Assembly (NCBI RefSeq): GCF_004564375.1
Contig: NZ_CP038267.1
Span: 2,234,501 to 2,298,500 of the forward strand
Direction: 5' to 3'
DNA length: 64,000 bases
DNA from: Nocardioides euryhalodurans
GTDB lineage: Bacteria > Actinomycetota > Actinomycetes > Propionibacteriales > Nocardioidaceae
Every line of letters starts with the position of its first letter. Position 1 is the stretch's first letter. The notes beneath the pieces are model-generated. The model was not told the origin of the DNA, did not search any database, and saw only the letters and a list, made by a program, of their open reading frames with translations. Shown in pieces: positions 32,421 to 42,476 of the stretch. Position numbers and translations under genes: made by a program.

Positions 32421-35400
32421 CACAGGCTCCTCTCGGCGCGCAGGAGAGGGCCCCACAGCCGGACCGACAGGGCACCGAGGCGGTGGGGCTGTCCGAGGTC
32501 GTCCTCGTCGGGACGAACCTCGCCGAGGACGGCCGGGAGCGGCGCGTGCCGACCCCAGACCCGGACGTGGGCGGGCAGCTCGTTCTCGCCGGGGTACAGG
32601 CTCGACTTCCAGCGACGCTCGGCGGCCTGCACCGGGTCGTCACCCTGGTGGACCGCCGAGGCCCAGGCGTACGACGTCTTGACCGGCAGCGGCAGCGGTT
32701 CGCGCCGGCCGCGGTCGTAGAGGTCGACGAGGTCGCGCAGCAGCAGGTCGGGAGCATGGTCGGCCGGGCCGAGCAGTCGCTGGGCCACGGTGGTGCCGCG
32801 GGCGGCACGGCCGACGACCAGGGCGGTCCAGTGCTTGTCGGGGTCGTGGGCCGCCAGGGCGAGCAGCCGCACCCACGCCTGCAGCAGCTGCTTGCCGCCG
32901 AGGCGGGAGAAGCCGACCTCGACGAGCCGCCCGTCGTAGACCGGGCCGACGGTGCCGGTCAGCCGTCGCCCGTCGGGCAGGGCGACGTCGACGTCGTGGC
33001 TGCGCGGGGTGGTCTGGCGGTGGGTGAGCGCCGCGACGGCGAGCGCCATCGCCTGGTCGCGCACCTCCTGCGCCTTGCGCCACCCGAGCTGGCCGGGCGG
33101 CAGCGACCCGCGACGCCACTCCAGGCCGAGCGCCTGGTCGGGGTGGACCATCCGCAGCATGTCGGCGAGCATCCGGTCGCCGACCCCCCAGGTCTCCAGC
33201 TGGTCGATCTCGACCGGCATCGCGTCGGCCACACCGTCGACCTCCCACGGCAGGGTCACGTCGAGGGACCGGAAGAACCCCTTGACCGGATCGGCGAAGA
33301 AGCCGAGCAGGTCGACCAGCGCCACGTCGTCGGGCCGACGCGGCGGGAGCCGCTCGTCGAGGAAGGCGGGTGGGGCGGGGCGCTGCGAGGCCGCGGTCCG
33401 CGCCGCCGAGAGCAGCCGCTCGTCGAAGGTGAAGGGCCCGGGGACGCCCAGCCGGCCCGGCGCGACGTTGCGGACGTCGAACGCCTGCAACGGGTGGCGT
33501 ACGACGACGCGCTCACGGATCGGCTCGGGAGTGGTGCGGTCGAGTGCATCGAGCAGCTCACCCAGCGGCACCGCCGGGGGGCGGGCCTGGCCGGTGTGCT
33601 CGTCGGCTCCGGTGTAGGTGACCACCAGCCGCTCGGTGGCAGCCAGGACGGCGTCGAGCATCAGCTGGCGGTCCTCGGACCGCACGTCTCGCTCCCCGAC
33701 CACGGGGTCACGCGCCAGCACGTCGTCGCCGTCGACGGCTCCGACCCGAGGGAAGACGCCGTCGTCGACGCCCACCAGGCACACCACCCGGTGGGGCACC
33801 GAGCGCATCGGGACCATGGTGCAGACCGTGAGGGTCCCGGAGCGGAAGTTGGCGCGGGTCGGACGGCCCGCGAGGTGGTCGCCGAGGAGGGCTCGGACGT
33901 CGGGCAGCCGCAGCTCGGTGGTCGCGCGGGCGCCGGCCTCGCCCAGCACGCCGGACAGCTCGCGGTGGAGCTGTCCGACCTGGCCCTGGTCGGCGCGGCG
34001 GGTGTGGGTCAGCGATGCGATGCCGGTGGCGAGCGCCTCGACCCAGGCACCCAGCGGTCGGGTCCCGGTGAGCCGGTCGGTGACCTCCCGGACCCGGGCG
34101 ACCAGCTCGGCGACCCGCCCGGCGAGGTCGACGCGGTTGCTGCCGACGTCGTCGAGGGGCAGGGTCACGTCGAGCCACGCGCGCGCGTCCTCGCTCATGG
34201 TGACCCCGGTCAGGATCCGGTCGAGACCGAACTGCCAGGTGTTGTGGACGATCCCCGAGAGGCCGTACGGCTCCCGGTGCTCCTGGTCGAGACCCCACCG
34301 GATGCCGGCCTGCCGGACCCAGGCGGCCATCGTGTCGAGGTCGTCGTCGCTGAAGCCGAACCGGCTGCGGACCACCGGCGCCTGGGCCAGGTCGAGCAGC
34401 TGGCTCGCGGTGACCCGGCTGCCGGCGAGGTCGAGCAGCTGGGCGGCGACCCCGAGGAGCGGGTTGGTACGGCTCAGGGCCCGGTCGGCGAGCAGCACGC
34501 GCAGCTGGTGGCCGGGGTGGGCCGCGGGGACCACCTCGCCGAGTCCGAAGGCCGCCGTGATCAGCGGGGCGTAGGTCTCGATGTCGGGGCACATCACGAG
34601 GATGTCGCGCGGCTGCAGCGTCGGGTCGTCCTCGAGCAGACCCAGGAGGACCTCGCGGAGCACGTCGACCTGGCGGGCCGGTCCGTGGCAGCGGTGCACC
34701 TGGACCGAGCGGTCGTCGTCGGCGAGCGAGCGACCGGCCGGGGCGACGGTGTTGGCGGAGAGGTCGGACTGCAGCCAGCCCAGCAGGCTGTCGGGACGAT
34801 CCGGGGCGGGGCGCGTCTCGTCGACGGTGTCGACCTCGGCCAGCCGTGCCTGCAGCTCCCGGACGTCGCGGCCGAGGGTGGCCAGCAGCGGGTGGCCGAC
34901 CCTGAGGTGGCCCGGGTGGTCGCGGCGCGGACCGGGACCGGGGGCGTCGCTCAGCGCCTGCCACAGGGCGTCACCGGGATGGGGCAACCACAGGTGGACG
35001 GCGTGGTGGGTCGCGAGCGCGTCGAGCAGCTCGATCTCGGTGGTCGGGAGCCGCGTGTGGCCGAAGAGGGACAGCCGGGCCGGCAGGTCGGTGGCCCCGC
35101 CGCGCAGCCGCTCGAGCACGGTGGCGTGCCGCTCGTGGGGCGCCGGCGCGGCGACCTCGTCGACCAGGGCGCGCCAGAGCGGCGGCTGCCACGCCAGGTC
35201 GTCGGGCAACGGTCGCCCGAGGCCGTCGGTCGGCTCCCCCGCGAGCCAGTCGACCAGCACCTGCGGCCGCTGGGTGGCGTACGACGCGAACAGGCCGGCG
35301 ACCCGGCGGGCCACCGCGTAGCGGCGACCGCGCCGCAGGTCGGCCTCCTCACCGGTACGGCCGTGGCCGAGGTGGGCCGCGAGCGAGGCAGCCCAGGGCT

Positions 35401-35719
35401 CGTCGAGACAGGTGTCGAGCACGGACAGCAGGGGCCACGCCAGCGCGTCGGGACGCCACGGGTCGTCGCGCGTGGTGCCGGTCAGCTCGGCGACCAGCGA
35501 GCGCGGAGAGCGGAACTCCACCCCCGCACAGACCCCACCCTCGTCCGGGCCGCAGCCGAGCCGGTGGGAGAGCCGCTGCGAGAGCCAGCGCTCGATCCCC
35601 TTGGCGGGCACGACGACCAGCTCGCCGGCGAAGGGGTCCTCGAGCGGGTCGAGGAGCAGGTCGGCCAGGCCGTCGGCGAGCACGTCGGTGCGCTCGGCCC
35701 GGTGGACGAAGAGGGTCAC
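32420..35719 (-). CDS. recC: Exodeoxyribonuclease V subunit gamma, RecC
   Basis: Chi-scanning, inactive-helicase subunit of RecBCD; 1099 residues. Seen: an N-terminal LFVHRAERTDVLADGLADLL, FAGELVVVPAKGIERWLSQR, SLFGHTRLPTTEIELLDALA, ILVMCPDIETYAPLITAAF and TVCTMVPMRSVPHRVVCLVG, all typical of RecC. The GTG at 35719 (MTLFVHRAER) is chosen because the family begins just before this motif; the frame is open to 35788. First gene of the recCBD operon. A 70-90 bp region upstream separates it from the GPGG protein gene. Confidence 0.93.
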   Translation of the reverse strand: MTLFVHRAERTDVLADGLADLLLDPLEDPFAGELVVVPAKGIERWLSQRLSHRLGCGPDEGGVCAGVEFRSPRSLVAELTGTTRDDPWRPDALAWPLLSVLDTCLDEPWAASLAAHLGHGRTGEEADLRRGRRYAVARRVAGLFASYATQRPQVLVDWLAGEPTDGLGRPLPDDLAWQPPLWRALVDEVAAPAPHERHATVLERLRGGATDLPARLSLFGHTRLPTTEIELLDALATHHAVHLWLPHPGDALWQALSDAPGPGPRRDHPGHLRVGHPLLATLGRDVRELQARLAEVDTVDETRPAPDRPDSLLGWLQSDLSANTVAPAGRSLADDDRSVQVHRCHGPARQVDVLREVLLGLLEDDPTLQPRDILVMCPDIETYAPLITAAFGLGEVVPAAHPGHQLRVLLADRALSRTNPLLGVAAQLLDLAGSRVTASQLLDLAQAPVVRSRFGFSDDDLDTMAAWVRQAGIRWGLDQEHREPYGLSGIVHNTWQFGLDRILTGVTMSEDARAWLDVTLPLDDVGSNRVDLAGRVAELVARVREVTDRLTGTRPLGAWVEALATGIASLTHTRRADQGQVGQLHRELSGVLGEAGARATTELRLPDVRALLGDHLAGRPTRANFRSGTLTVCTMVPMRSVPHRVVCLVGVDDGVFPRVGAVDGDDVLARDPVVGERDVRSEDRQLMLDAVLAATERLVVTYTGADEHTGQARPPAVPLGELLDALDRTTPEPIRERVVVRHPLQAFDVRNVAPGRLGVPGPFTFDERLLSAARTAASQRPAPPAFLDERLPPRRPDDVALVDLLGFFADPVKGFFRSLDVTLPWEVDGVADAMPVEIDQLETWGVGDRMLADMLRMVHPDQALGLEWRRGSLPPGQLGWRKAQEVRDQAMALAVAALTHRQTTPRSHDVDVALPDGRRLTGTVGPVYDGRLVEVGFSRLGGKQLLQAWVRLLALAAHDPDKHWTALVVGRAARGTTVAQRLLGPADHAPDLLLRDLVDLYDRGRREPLPLPVKTSYAWASAVHQGDDPVQAAERRWKSSLYPGENELPAHVRVWGRHAPLPAVLGEVRPDEDDLGQPHRLGALSVRLWGPLLRAERSL

Positions 35720-35806
35720 CCGCTGCTCACCTGCTCTCCCGGGACGTGGATCGGCGACGGGCCCCAACATAGGGCCCGTCGCCGACACGTCAGCGGTGCG
35801 ACCGGC

Positions 35807-35950
35807 CTAGGTGAACAGGCTCACGCCGCCCGGGCCGACCAGCAGCCCGACGATGATCAGCAGGATCCCCTGGAGCATCGCTCCGCGCACCAGCGACACG
35901 ACGCCGGCGATGACGAGGATGACGGCCAGGATCCAGAGCACGAGCTCCAT
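35807..35950 (-). CDS. GPGG-motif small membrane protein
   Basis: A 47-residue protein: one N-terminal helix (MELVLWILAVILVIAGVVSL), a short VRGAM turn, a second helix (LQGILLIIVGLLVG), then the GPGGVSLFT tail. This matches the tiny GPGG-motif membrane proteins common in actinobacteria, whose function I do not know. The ATG at 35950 has GGAAGGGAA seven to fifteen bases upstream. It stands alone between recC and the divergent rhodanese gene. Confidence 0.8.
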   Translation of the reverse strand: MELVLWILAVILVIAGVVSLVRGAMLQGILLIIVGLLVGPGGVSLFT

Positions 35951-36074
35951 CTTCGTTCCCTTCCCGGACCGCCTCCCTGACGGTCCGGACCCAACCTGTC
36001 ATCGGGCGGACCGCCGGCCCCACACCCCGTCGGGTGAGCGCCGGACCTCACCGGCAGGCAGGCAGACTGGCGAC

Positions 36075-36518
36075 ATGTCGAGCGCAGGGCGGGTCGTGGC
36101 CGTCGTGCTGGCCGTCGTGGTGGGTCTCGTGGGGCTCACCGTCATCGGGCTGGTCGCGGTCCCGGGCGACCCCGAGGGGGCGTCCAGCGGCGAGTCCGGG
36201 CCCGCCCCGGAGCTCGCCGACGCCGACCTGGTCCGGGAGCGGATCGAGACGGGCGCGACCGTGATCGACGTCCGGACCCCGGAGGAGTACGACGCCGGTC
36301 ACGTGGCCGATGCCCTGCCGGCCGACATCGGCACCGACGACTTCGAGCAGGCGGTCGCCGACCTGCCGCGGGAGGACGCGTACGTCGTCTACTGCGCCAC
36401 CGGCCGACGTGCCGCCGCGGCCGTCGAGCGGATGGAGGACGCGGGCTTCACCGACGTCCTCAACGGCGGTGGCTTCGACCGGATGGTGGAGCTCGGCGCA
36501 CCCACCTCGGCGGGCTGA
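36075..36518 (+). CDS. Membrane-anchored rhodanese-like protein
   Basis: A 147-residue protein with an N-terminal transmembrane anchor (VVAVVLAVVVGLVGLTVIGL) and one rhodanese domain on the outer side: TVIDVRTPEEYDAGHVADAL and the active-site loop YCATGRRAAAAVERM with the catalytic Cys. It could move sulfane sulfur or take part in redox or thiol chemistry at the membrane. ATG start. The PEP carboxykinase gene follows about 110 bp downstream on the same strand, with no obvious functional link. Confidence 0.9.
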   Translation: MSSAGRVVAVVLAVVVGLVGLTVIGLVAVPGDPEGASSGESGPAPELADADLVRERIETGATVIDVRTPEEYDAGHVADALPADIGTDDFEQAVADLPREDAYVVYCATGRRAAAAVERMEDAGFTDVLNGGGFDRMVELGAPTSAG

Positions 36519-36628
36519 CCGGCAGCCCCCGCCCTCACCCTCCTGTCCCACAGGGCCCCCGGGCTTGTACGGTGCCACCCACAGTCGACACGGTTGCCGT
36601 GCTGCTGGCGGCGGAGAGGTGGAGCGAG

Positions 36629-38464
36629 ATGCCCGACGTGGAGGACGTCCTGGACGCTGCCGGGTTGCGCAACGAGGCGGTCCGCGCCTACGTCGCGCAC
36701 TGGGCGGGGGTCACCGGTGCGGAGCGGATCGAGGTCGTCAGCGCCGCCGACGACGCGCGCCTGGTCCGCGAGGCGCTCGACGCCGGGGAGATCGAGCCGG
36801 CCGGCGAGGGCCGCTACTACTCCCGCAGCTACTACAAGGACACCGCCCGCTCCGAGGAGCGGACCGTCGTCGCCACCAGCAACCCCTCCGACAAGGGCGT
36901 CTACAACAACTGGCGCCCGTCGGAGGAGATGAAGCCGCTGCTCGAGGACAAGATGCGCGGACAGCTCGCGGGCAAGACGATGTACGTCATCCCGTACCTG
37001 ATGTCGCCTCCCGGCTCGCCGCTCGAGAAGTACGCCGCCGGCGTCGAGCTGACCGACAACCGCACCGTCGTGCTCCACATGATCCGGATGGCCCGCGTCG
37101 GCATCGACCTGATCAACGAGCTCGCCGAGCCGGACCACTTCGTCCGGGCGGTCCACGTCACCGGCGACCTGCCCAACCTCGGCCAGGGCACCGCCGACGA
37201 CCAGCGCTGGTTCGTGACGGTCGCCGACGAGCGGACGATCCTCCACTACGGGTCGTCGTACGGCGGCAACGCGCTGCTCGGCAAGATCGCCCACGGCCTG
37301 CGGCAGGCGGCGTACGACGGGTGGGCCTCGCGCGACTTCCTCTCCGAGCAGTTCATGCTGATCGGCATCACCGACAAGCAGACCGGCAAGAAGTGGCACG
37401 TCTGCGGCGGCTTCCCGAGCGCGTCTGGCAAGACCAACCTCGCGATGATGCTCGCCCCCGAGGGCCTCGGCGACCGCTACCACGTGTCGTTCTACGGAGA
37501 CGACATCGCCTGGCTGTGGGTCGACCCGTCCGACGGCCGGCTCTACGGGATGAACCCGGAGTTCGGCGTCTTCGGCGTCGCCAAGGACACCAACGAGCGC
37601 ACCAACCCCACCGCGCTGGAGTCGGTCGCCGAGCGCACCGAGGTGCTCTTCACCAACGTCGCCTACAACACCGACACGCACGAGGTGTGGTGGGAGGGCA
37701 AGACGCCCGCCCCGCCGTCCGACGTCACCGGCTGGCACGACTGGAAGGGCGAGAAGATCTCCGACCGGTCGGCGCGCGACGACTCGCCATGGGCCCATCC
37801 CAACAGCCGCTTCACGACCACGCTCGCCAACGTCCCCAACGTGGCCGAGGACTTCGAGGACCCGAAGGGCGTGCCGATCGACGGCATCATCTTCGGCGGC
37901 CGCACCTCCGACCGCGAGCCGCTGGTCCGCGCGATCACCGACCTCGCCGAGGGCGTCTACGACGGCCTCACCCTCGGCGCCGAGGCGACCTTCGCCGCCG
38001 AGGGCGTCGACGGCCAGCTGCGCTACGACCCGATGTCGATGCGGCCCTTCATGGCCTACGCCGAGGGCGACTACGCCGAGCACTGGCTGCGCATCGTGGG
38101 CGCCGCGACCGAGCAGCCCATCTTCGCCCACGTCAACTGGTTCCAGAAGGACCCCGACGACGGCCACTTCCTGTGGCCCGGCTACCGCGACAACCTCCGT
38201 CCGCTGCTGTGGCTGATGCAGCTCAAGGACGGCGAGGTGACCGGCCGGCGTACGCCCGTCGGCATCCTGCCGACCGAGGAGGAGCTCGACCTCACCGGCA
38301 TGGACGTCCCCCAGGAGGACCTCGACCGGGTGCTGTCGATCGACGTCGACCGCTGGCGGCAGGAGATGGGCTTCCGGGAGGAGCACCTCCAGCAGTTCGA
38401 CCGGCTTCCCGAGTCGATCTGGGAGGCGCACCGGCGGGTGACGGCGGCGCTCGAGGAGGGCTGA
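36629..38464 (+). CDS. pckG: Phosphoenolpyruvate carboxykinase (GTP)
   Basis: Gluconeogenic enzyme converting oxaloacetate and GTP to PEP, CO2 and GDP; 611 residues, usual length. Seen: YYSRSYYKDTARSEERTVVA, MYVIPYLMSPPGSPLEKYAA, HYGSSYGGNALLGKI, the P-loop GGFPSASGKTNLAM, the metal/kinase-2 stretch FYGDDIAWLWVD, and the C-terminal MRPFMAYAEGDYAEHWL and FAHVNWFQKD. The P-loop has Ser266 where the GTP-type family normally has a hyper-reactive Cys. The ATG at 36629 is chosen for GGAG six to nine bases upstream and for length; the frame is open back to 36572. Confidence 0.95.
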   Translation: MPDVEDVLDAAGLRNEAVRAYVAHWAGVTGAERIEVVSAADDARLVREALDAGEIEPAGEGRYYSRSYYKDTARSEERTVVATSNPSDKGVYNNWRPSEEMKPLLEDKMRGQLAGKTMYVIPYLMSPPGSPLEKYAAGVELTDNRTVVLHMIRMARVGIDLINELAEPDHFVRAVHVTGDLPNLGQGTADDQRWFVTVADERTILHYGSSYGGNALLGKIAHGLRQAAYDGWASRDFLSEQFMLIGITDKQTGKKWHVCGGFPSASGKTNLAMMLAPEGLGDRYHVSFYGDDIAWLWVDPSDGRLYGMNPEFGVFGVAKDTNERTNPTALESVAERTEVLFTNVAYNTDTHEVWWEGKTPAPPSDVTGWHDWKGEKISDRSARDDSPWAHPNSRFTTTLANVPNVAEDFEDPKGVPIDGIIFGGRTSDREPLVRAITDLAEGVYDGLTLGAEATFAAEGVDGQLRYDPMSMRPFMAYAEGDYAEHWLRIVGAATEQPIFAHVNWFQKDPDDGHFLWPGYRDNLRPLLWLMQLKDGEVTGRRTPVGILPTEEELDLTGMDVPQEDLDRVLSIDVDRWRQEMGFREEHLQQFDRLPESIWEAHRRVTAALEEG

Positions 38465-38562
38465 GGGGGGTCGTGTGGTTTAGCCGGCCGGCCGGGTAGA
38501 CCGTGGGCGTGTGCTGGAAACAACGGGCACGAACCCCGAGACTCACTCGCGAACCTGCCCCC

Positions 38563-39780
38563 TCAGCGGCCTGACAGGAGCGGCGTCAACCGCACCATCG
38601 CCACCGCCCCGAGCAGCGGCCCGAGGCCGAGCATCGCCACCGCGAGCGGCCAGCCGACCGCCCCGGCGACGACCGGCACCAGCTGGATCGTGACCACGGT
38701 CAGCAGGAAGCCGAGCGCGGTCTGCAGCGTCAGGGCAGTGCCGACGTAGCGTGGGTCGACCACGGTGCCCAGGCAGGCCGAGAACATCGCCGAGTCCGCG
38801 ATCACCGACGCGCCCCAGACCATGAGCAGCGGCACCAGGACGTACGCCGGCCCGCCGAAGGCGAGTGCGGCCAGCAGGCAGCACGAACCGCTGACGACCA
38901 TCGCGCCGGCAGCGGCACGCGCCAGCCCGAGCCGGTCGCCGAGCCAGCCGGCGGCCACGCAGCCGAGCAGCCCGCACAGCCCCATCGACACGAAGACGAT
39001 CACGCCGACCGTCACCGCCGACGGCCGGTCGCCGCGGGCCGCGAGGCTCGCGCTGACGAAGGCAGGAGCCCAGGCCCACAACGCGTAGAGCTCCCACATG
39101 TGGCCGAGGTAGCCGAGGTTGGCCAGCCGCGGTGCGCGGTCGCGCCACACGTCGAGCACCACGCCCGGGTGGAAGCCGTCGGACCGAGTCACGAGCGGGC
39201 CGACCACGATCCACCGCTGCAGCACCGCGGCCAGCAGCGCGAGCCCGGCCGAGACGAGCAGCGCCGTACGCCAGGCGGATCCGAGCGAGCCGGCGATCAG
39301 CTGCGGGAGGATGCTGCCGAGGGTGAGCGAGCCGACCATGATGCTCACCGCCAGCCCCCGCCGGTCGACGAACCAGCTCACCACGAGCTTCATCCCGACC
39401 GGGTAGACCAGCGCCAGCGCGGTCCCGGTCACGATCCGGAGCGCCACCCCTGCCACGACCCCGTCGACGAGGGTGGCCGTGGCGAGCGTCGCCAGGGCCG
39501 CGACGGTTGCGCCGAGCGCCATCAGCCGGGGCGGGTCGACCCGGTCGGGGAGGTTCGTGGCCGCGGAGGCCAGCGCCCCGACGACGAAGCCGAGCTGGAC
39601 GCCGATCGTCAGCAGCGCCTCACCGATCCGGCCCATCTCCCACTCGGCGCGCAGCGCGGGCGCCGCCGCCGACGCGGCGAACCACGTCGCCACCGCCATC
39701 ACCTGGACCGCCGAGATCAGCGCCAGCTGACGTACGGCGGTCCTGCCGTCCGCCTCGACCAGGGTCGTGGGGGGAGTCAC
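38563..39780 (-). CDS. MFS transporter
   Basis: A 405-residue permease with about 12 helices. Seen: an N-terminal LALISAVQVMAVATWFAASA, VQLGFVVGALASAATNLPDR (helices 2-3), RIVTGTALALVYPVGMKLVV, SWFVDRRGLAVSIMVGSLTL and CVAAGWLGDRLGLARAAAGA in the second half. Resembles nitrate/cyanate- or YbfB-type MFS proteins, but the substrate is not readable. GTG start at 39780. It is convergent with pckG across a 98-bp gap and lies about 30 bp from the lldD-like gene, with which it may be co-transcribed; transport of a 2-hydroxy acid is one possibility. Confidence 0.87.
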   Translation of the reverse strand: MTPPTTLVEADGRTAVRQLALISAVQVMAVATWFAASAAAPALRAEWEMGRIGEALLTIGVQLGFVVGALASAATNLPDRVDPPRLMALGATVAALATLATATLVDGVVAGVALRIVTGTALALVYPVGMKLVVSWFVDRRGLAVSIMVGSLTLGSILPQLIAGSLGSAWRTALLVSAGLALLAAVLQRWIVVGPLVTRSDGFHPGVVLDVWRDRAPRLANLGYLGHMWELYALWAWAPAFVSASLAARGDRPSAVTVGVIVFVSMGLCGLLGCVAAGWLGDRLGLARAAAGAMVVSGSCCLLAALAFGGPAYVLVPLLMVWGASVIADSAMFSACLGTVVDPRYVGTALTLQTALGFLLTVVTIQLVPVVAGAVGWPLAVAMLGLGPLLGAVAMVRLTPLLSGR

Positions 39781-39809
39781 GCGTCGACCGTAGGGCTTGC
39801 GTCGCGGTC

Positions 39810-41036
39810 TCAGCGAGGCCGGAGCCGACGCAGCATCACGACGTGCTCGGGCGTGAGCTCGTCGAGCGTCCGCACGCCCAGCAGCCGCATCGTCCGTTCG
39901 ACCTGGCCGGTGAGGATCTCGACCATCCGGTCGACGCCCTCACGACCACCGGCCATCAGGCCGTAGAGGTAGGCCCGCCCGACCAGCGTGAAGTGGGCAC
40001 CGTGGGCCACCGCCGCGACGACGTCCTGCCCCGACATGATGCCGGTGTCGAGGTGCACCTCGAGGTCGTCGCCGACGGCGGCGACCACCTCGGGGAGCAG
40101 GTGGAAGGGCACCGGGGCGCGGTCGAGCTGCCGGCCACCGTGGTTGGAGAGCAGGACGGCGTCGACCCCGACGTCGCGCACCCGGCGGGCGTCGTCGACG
40201 GTCTGCACGCCCTTCACCACGACCTTGCCCGGCCACTGGTCCCGGATCCAGGCCAGGTCGTCGTAGGTGACCGTCGGGTCGAACATCGTGTCGAGCAGGT
40301 CGGCGACCGTGCCCGACCAGGAGTCGAGCGAGGCGAAGGCGAGCGGCTCGGTGGTGAGGAAGTTGATCCACCAGGCCGGCCGCGGCACCGCGTTGACGAC
40401 CGTGCGCGGCGTCAGCGTGGGTGGGATCGTCATGCCGTTGCGGACGTCGCGCAGCCGCGCACCGGCGACGGGGACGTCGACCGTCACCAGCAGCGTGTCG
40501 TAGCCCGCCTTCGCCGCCCGGTCGACCAGCGCCATCGAGCGGTCGCGGTCCTTCCACATGTAGAGCTGGAACCAGTGGCGACCGCCCGGCGCCGCGGCGG
40601 CCACGTCCTCGATCGAGGTGGTGCCCATCGTCGACAGCGAGAACGGGATGCCGGCCGCCTCTGCGGCCGTCGCACCAGCGATCTCGCCCTCCGCGTGCAT
40701 CATCCGGGTGAAGCCGGTCGGTGCGATCCCGAACGGCAGCGCCACCCGCTGGCCGAGCACCTTCCGTGAGGTGTCCACGTCCGAGACGTCACGCAGGATC
40801 GAAGGACGGAACTCGACGTCCGCGAACGCCTCCCGCGCCCGGGCCAGCGACACCTCGCCGTCGGCGGCGCCGTCGGTGTAGTCGAACGCCGGCTTCGGCG
40901 TACGCCGGCGCGCGATCCGCCGCAGGTCCTCGACCGTGAGTGCCCGCGCGAGGCGCCGCTCCTTCGGGGACCAGACGGGCTCCTTGAACTTCAGCAGCGG
41001 GGCCAGGTCGCGCCGCTTCGGCAGCTGTCGCTTCAT
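39810..41036 (-). CDS. lldD: FMN-dependent alpha-hydroxy-acid dehydrogenase (LldD-like)
   Basis: Oxidises L-lactate or a related 2-hydroxy acid at the membrane, passing electrons to quinone. 408 residues. Seen: [94 protein letters not shown], and the active-site His/Arg loop [13 protein letters not shown], then [21 protein letters not shown] at 41036; the frame upstream has no good start. The MFS gene lies just downstream. Lactate is the likeliest substrate, but mycofactocin-type and mandelate-type homologues share these motifs. Confidence 0.9.
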   Translation of the reverse strand: MKRQLPKRRDLAPLLKFKEPVWSPKERRLARALTVEDLRRIARRRTPKPAFDYTDGAADGEVSLARAREAFADVEFRPSILRDVSDVDTSRKVLGQRVALPFGIAPTGFTRMMHAEGEIAGATAAEAAGIPFSLSTMGTTSIEDVAAAAPGGRHWFQLYMWKDRDRSMALVDRAAKAGYDTLLVTVDVPVAGARLRDVRNGMTIPPTLTPRTVVNAVPRPAWWINFLTTEPLAFASLDSWSGTVADLLDTMFDPTVTYDDLAWIRDQWPGKVVVKGVQTVDDARRVRDVGVDAVLLSNHGGRQLDRAPVPFHLLPEVVAAVGDDLEVHLDTGIMSGQDVVAAVAHGAHFTLVGRAYLYGLMAGGREGVDRMVEILTGQVERTMRLLGVRTLDELTPEHVVMLRRLRPR

Positions 41037-41149
41037 CGCCGTCACCTCCCGAGGAGCTCGTACGCGCACCGTACCCGCCGACGGATGGCGCAGCCGCCCG
41101 TCGTGGGCCATGCTGCTCCGAGCATCGACGGTCGAGGAGCGGAGCGCAC

Positions 41150-42469
41150 GTGCACACCTGGTGGCAGAGCCTCCACGAGCGGCTCCGCGCGGGCTTCTGG
41201 TTCGTCCCGCTGGGCATGTGCCTGGCCGCCGCCGTGCTGGCCACGCTGACCCTCTGGCTGGACGACCGGTACGACGGCACGCTCGGAGGCCTGCTGACCA
41301 CCGGCGGCCCGGTGGGGGCCCAGAACGTGCTGACGACCGTCGCCGCCTCGATGGTGGCCGTGGCCGCGACCGTGCTGTCGGTGACGATCGTGGCCATGCA
41401 GCTGGCGAGCACCCAGTTCGGCCCGCGGATCCTCACCAACTTCGTGCGTGACCGCGTCAACCAGGCCGCGATGGGCTCCTTCGTCGCGGTCTTCGTCTAC
41501 GCCGTGCTCGTGCTGCGCCGCACCAGCGACAGCCCCGAGGACCTCCCCCGGATCTCGGTCATGGTCACGATCGCGCTGACCTTCGCCGCGGTCGTCATGC
41601 TGATCGTGTTCGTGCACCACATCGCGACCACGATCCAGGCGATGAACCTGGTCGGCCTGATCGCCCGCGACGTCGGCCGCACGATGGACTCGCTCTTCCC
41701 CGACCCGGCCGAGGCCGACGACGTCCGCCGCGCCGACAGCGACGTCGAGCTGCAGGGCGAGGGGACCTCGATCATGGCGGCGTCGACCGGCTACCTGCAG
41801 CTGATCGACCTCGAGGAGCTCGTCGAGCTCTGCGAGGAGCAGGACCTGGTGATCCGCTTCGACCACCGGCCCGGCAAGTTCCTGGTCGGCCGCACCCCGG
41901 TCGCGACGGCTTGGACCGGCGACGGGACCGCGGCCGCGGACCTGTCCCGCGAGACCTGCGAGAAGATCGCCGACGGCTTCGTCACGGGGCCGCGACGCAC
42001 GCACGACCAGGACGCCGAGTTCCCCGTGAAGCAGCTTGTCGAGGTCGCCGTGCGCTCGCTGTCACCGGCCATCAACGACCCGATCACCGCCTGCGCCTGC
42101 ACCGACCACCTCGGCGCCGCGCTCTGTCGGCTCGCCGAGCGCTCGCTTCCCCCGACCGTGCTGGCAGGGCCCGGTGGTCGGCCCCGGTTGATCCACGGCG
42201 ACCCGGTGACCTTCGGGATGATGGTGGGCGTCTGCTTCGACGCCATCCGGCAGTCGGCCGACTTCCACGTCGTCGTCTACGTCCACCTGCTCGAGTCGCT
42301 GGAGCGGCTCGTGCCCTGCCTCACCCACGAGGACCAGCGCGAGCCCGTGCGTCGCCAGGCCGACCTCGTGCTCGAGCGCGCGGAGGTGGCGATCGCGCAG
42401 GAGGCCGACCGCGAGGTCGTACGCCGACGGCACGCCCGCGTCACCGAGCTGCTCGACCGCCTCGACTGA
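41150..42469 (+). CDS. DUF2254-family membrane protein
   Basis: A 439-residue protein with four N-terminal helices ([74 protein letters not shown]) and a soluble C-terminal part. [19 protein letters not shown] between helices 2 and 3, and [20 protein letters not shown] later, are hallmarks of DUF2254, whose function is unknown. GTG at 41150. It is divergent from the lldD-like gene across 113 bp and nearly touches the convergent gene at 42477. Confidence 0.88.
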   Translation: MHTWWQSLHERLRAGFWFVPLGMCLAAAVLATLTLWLDDRYDGTLGGLLTTGGPVGAQNVLTTVAASMVAVAATVLSVTIVAMQLASTQFGPRILTNFVRDRVNQAAMGSFVAVFVYAVLVLRRTSDSPEDLPRISVMVTIALTFAAVVMLIVFVHHIATTIQAMNLVGLIARDVGRTMDSLFPDPAEADDVRRADSDVELQGEGTSIMAASTGYLQLIDLEELVELCEEQDLVIRFDHRPGKFLVGRTPVATAWTGDGTAAADLSRETCEKIADGFVTGPRRTHDQDAEFPVKQLVEVAVRSLSPAINDPITACACTDHLGAALCRLAERSLPPTVLAGPGGRPRLIHGDPVTFGMMVGVCFDAIRQSADFHVVVYVHLLESLERLVPCLTHEDQREPVRRQADLVLERAEVAIAQEADREVVRRRHARVTELLDRLD

Positions 42470-42476
42470 CGGCGGG

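Noticed and set aside
38460-38567. A 10-bp perfect inverted repeat, GCTGAGGGGG and CCCCCTCAGC, spanning the stops of pckG and the convergent MFS gene.
   Set aside because: The arms are about 90 bp apart and each is just a TGA stop with flanking G-runs. Chance similarity of two gene ends is the simpler explanation.
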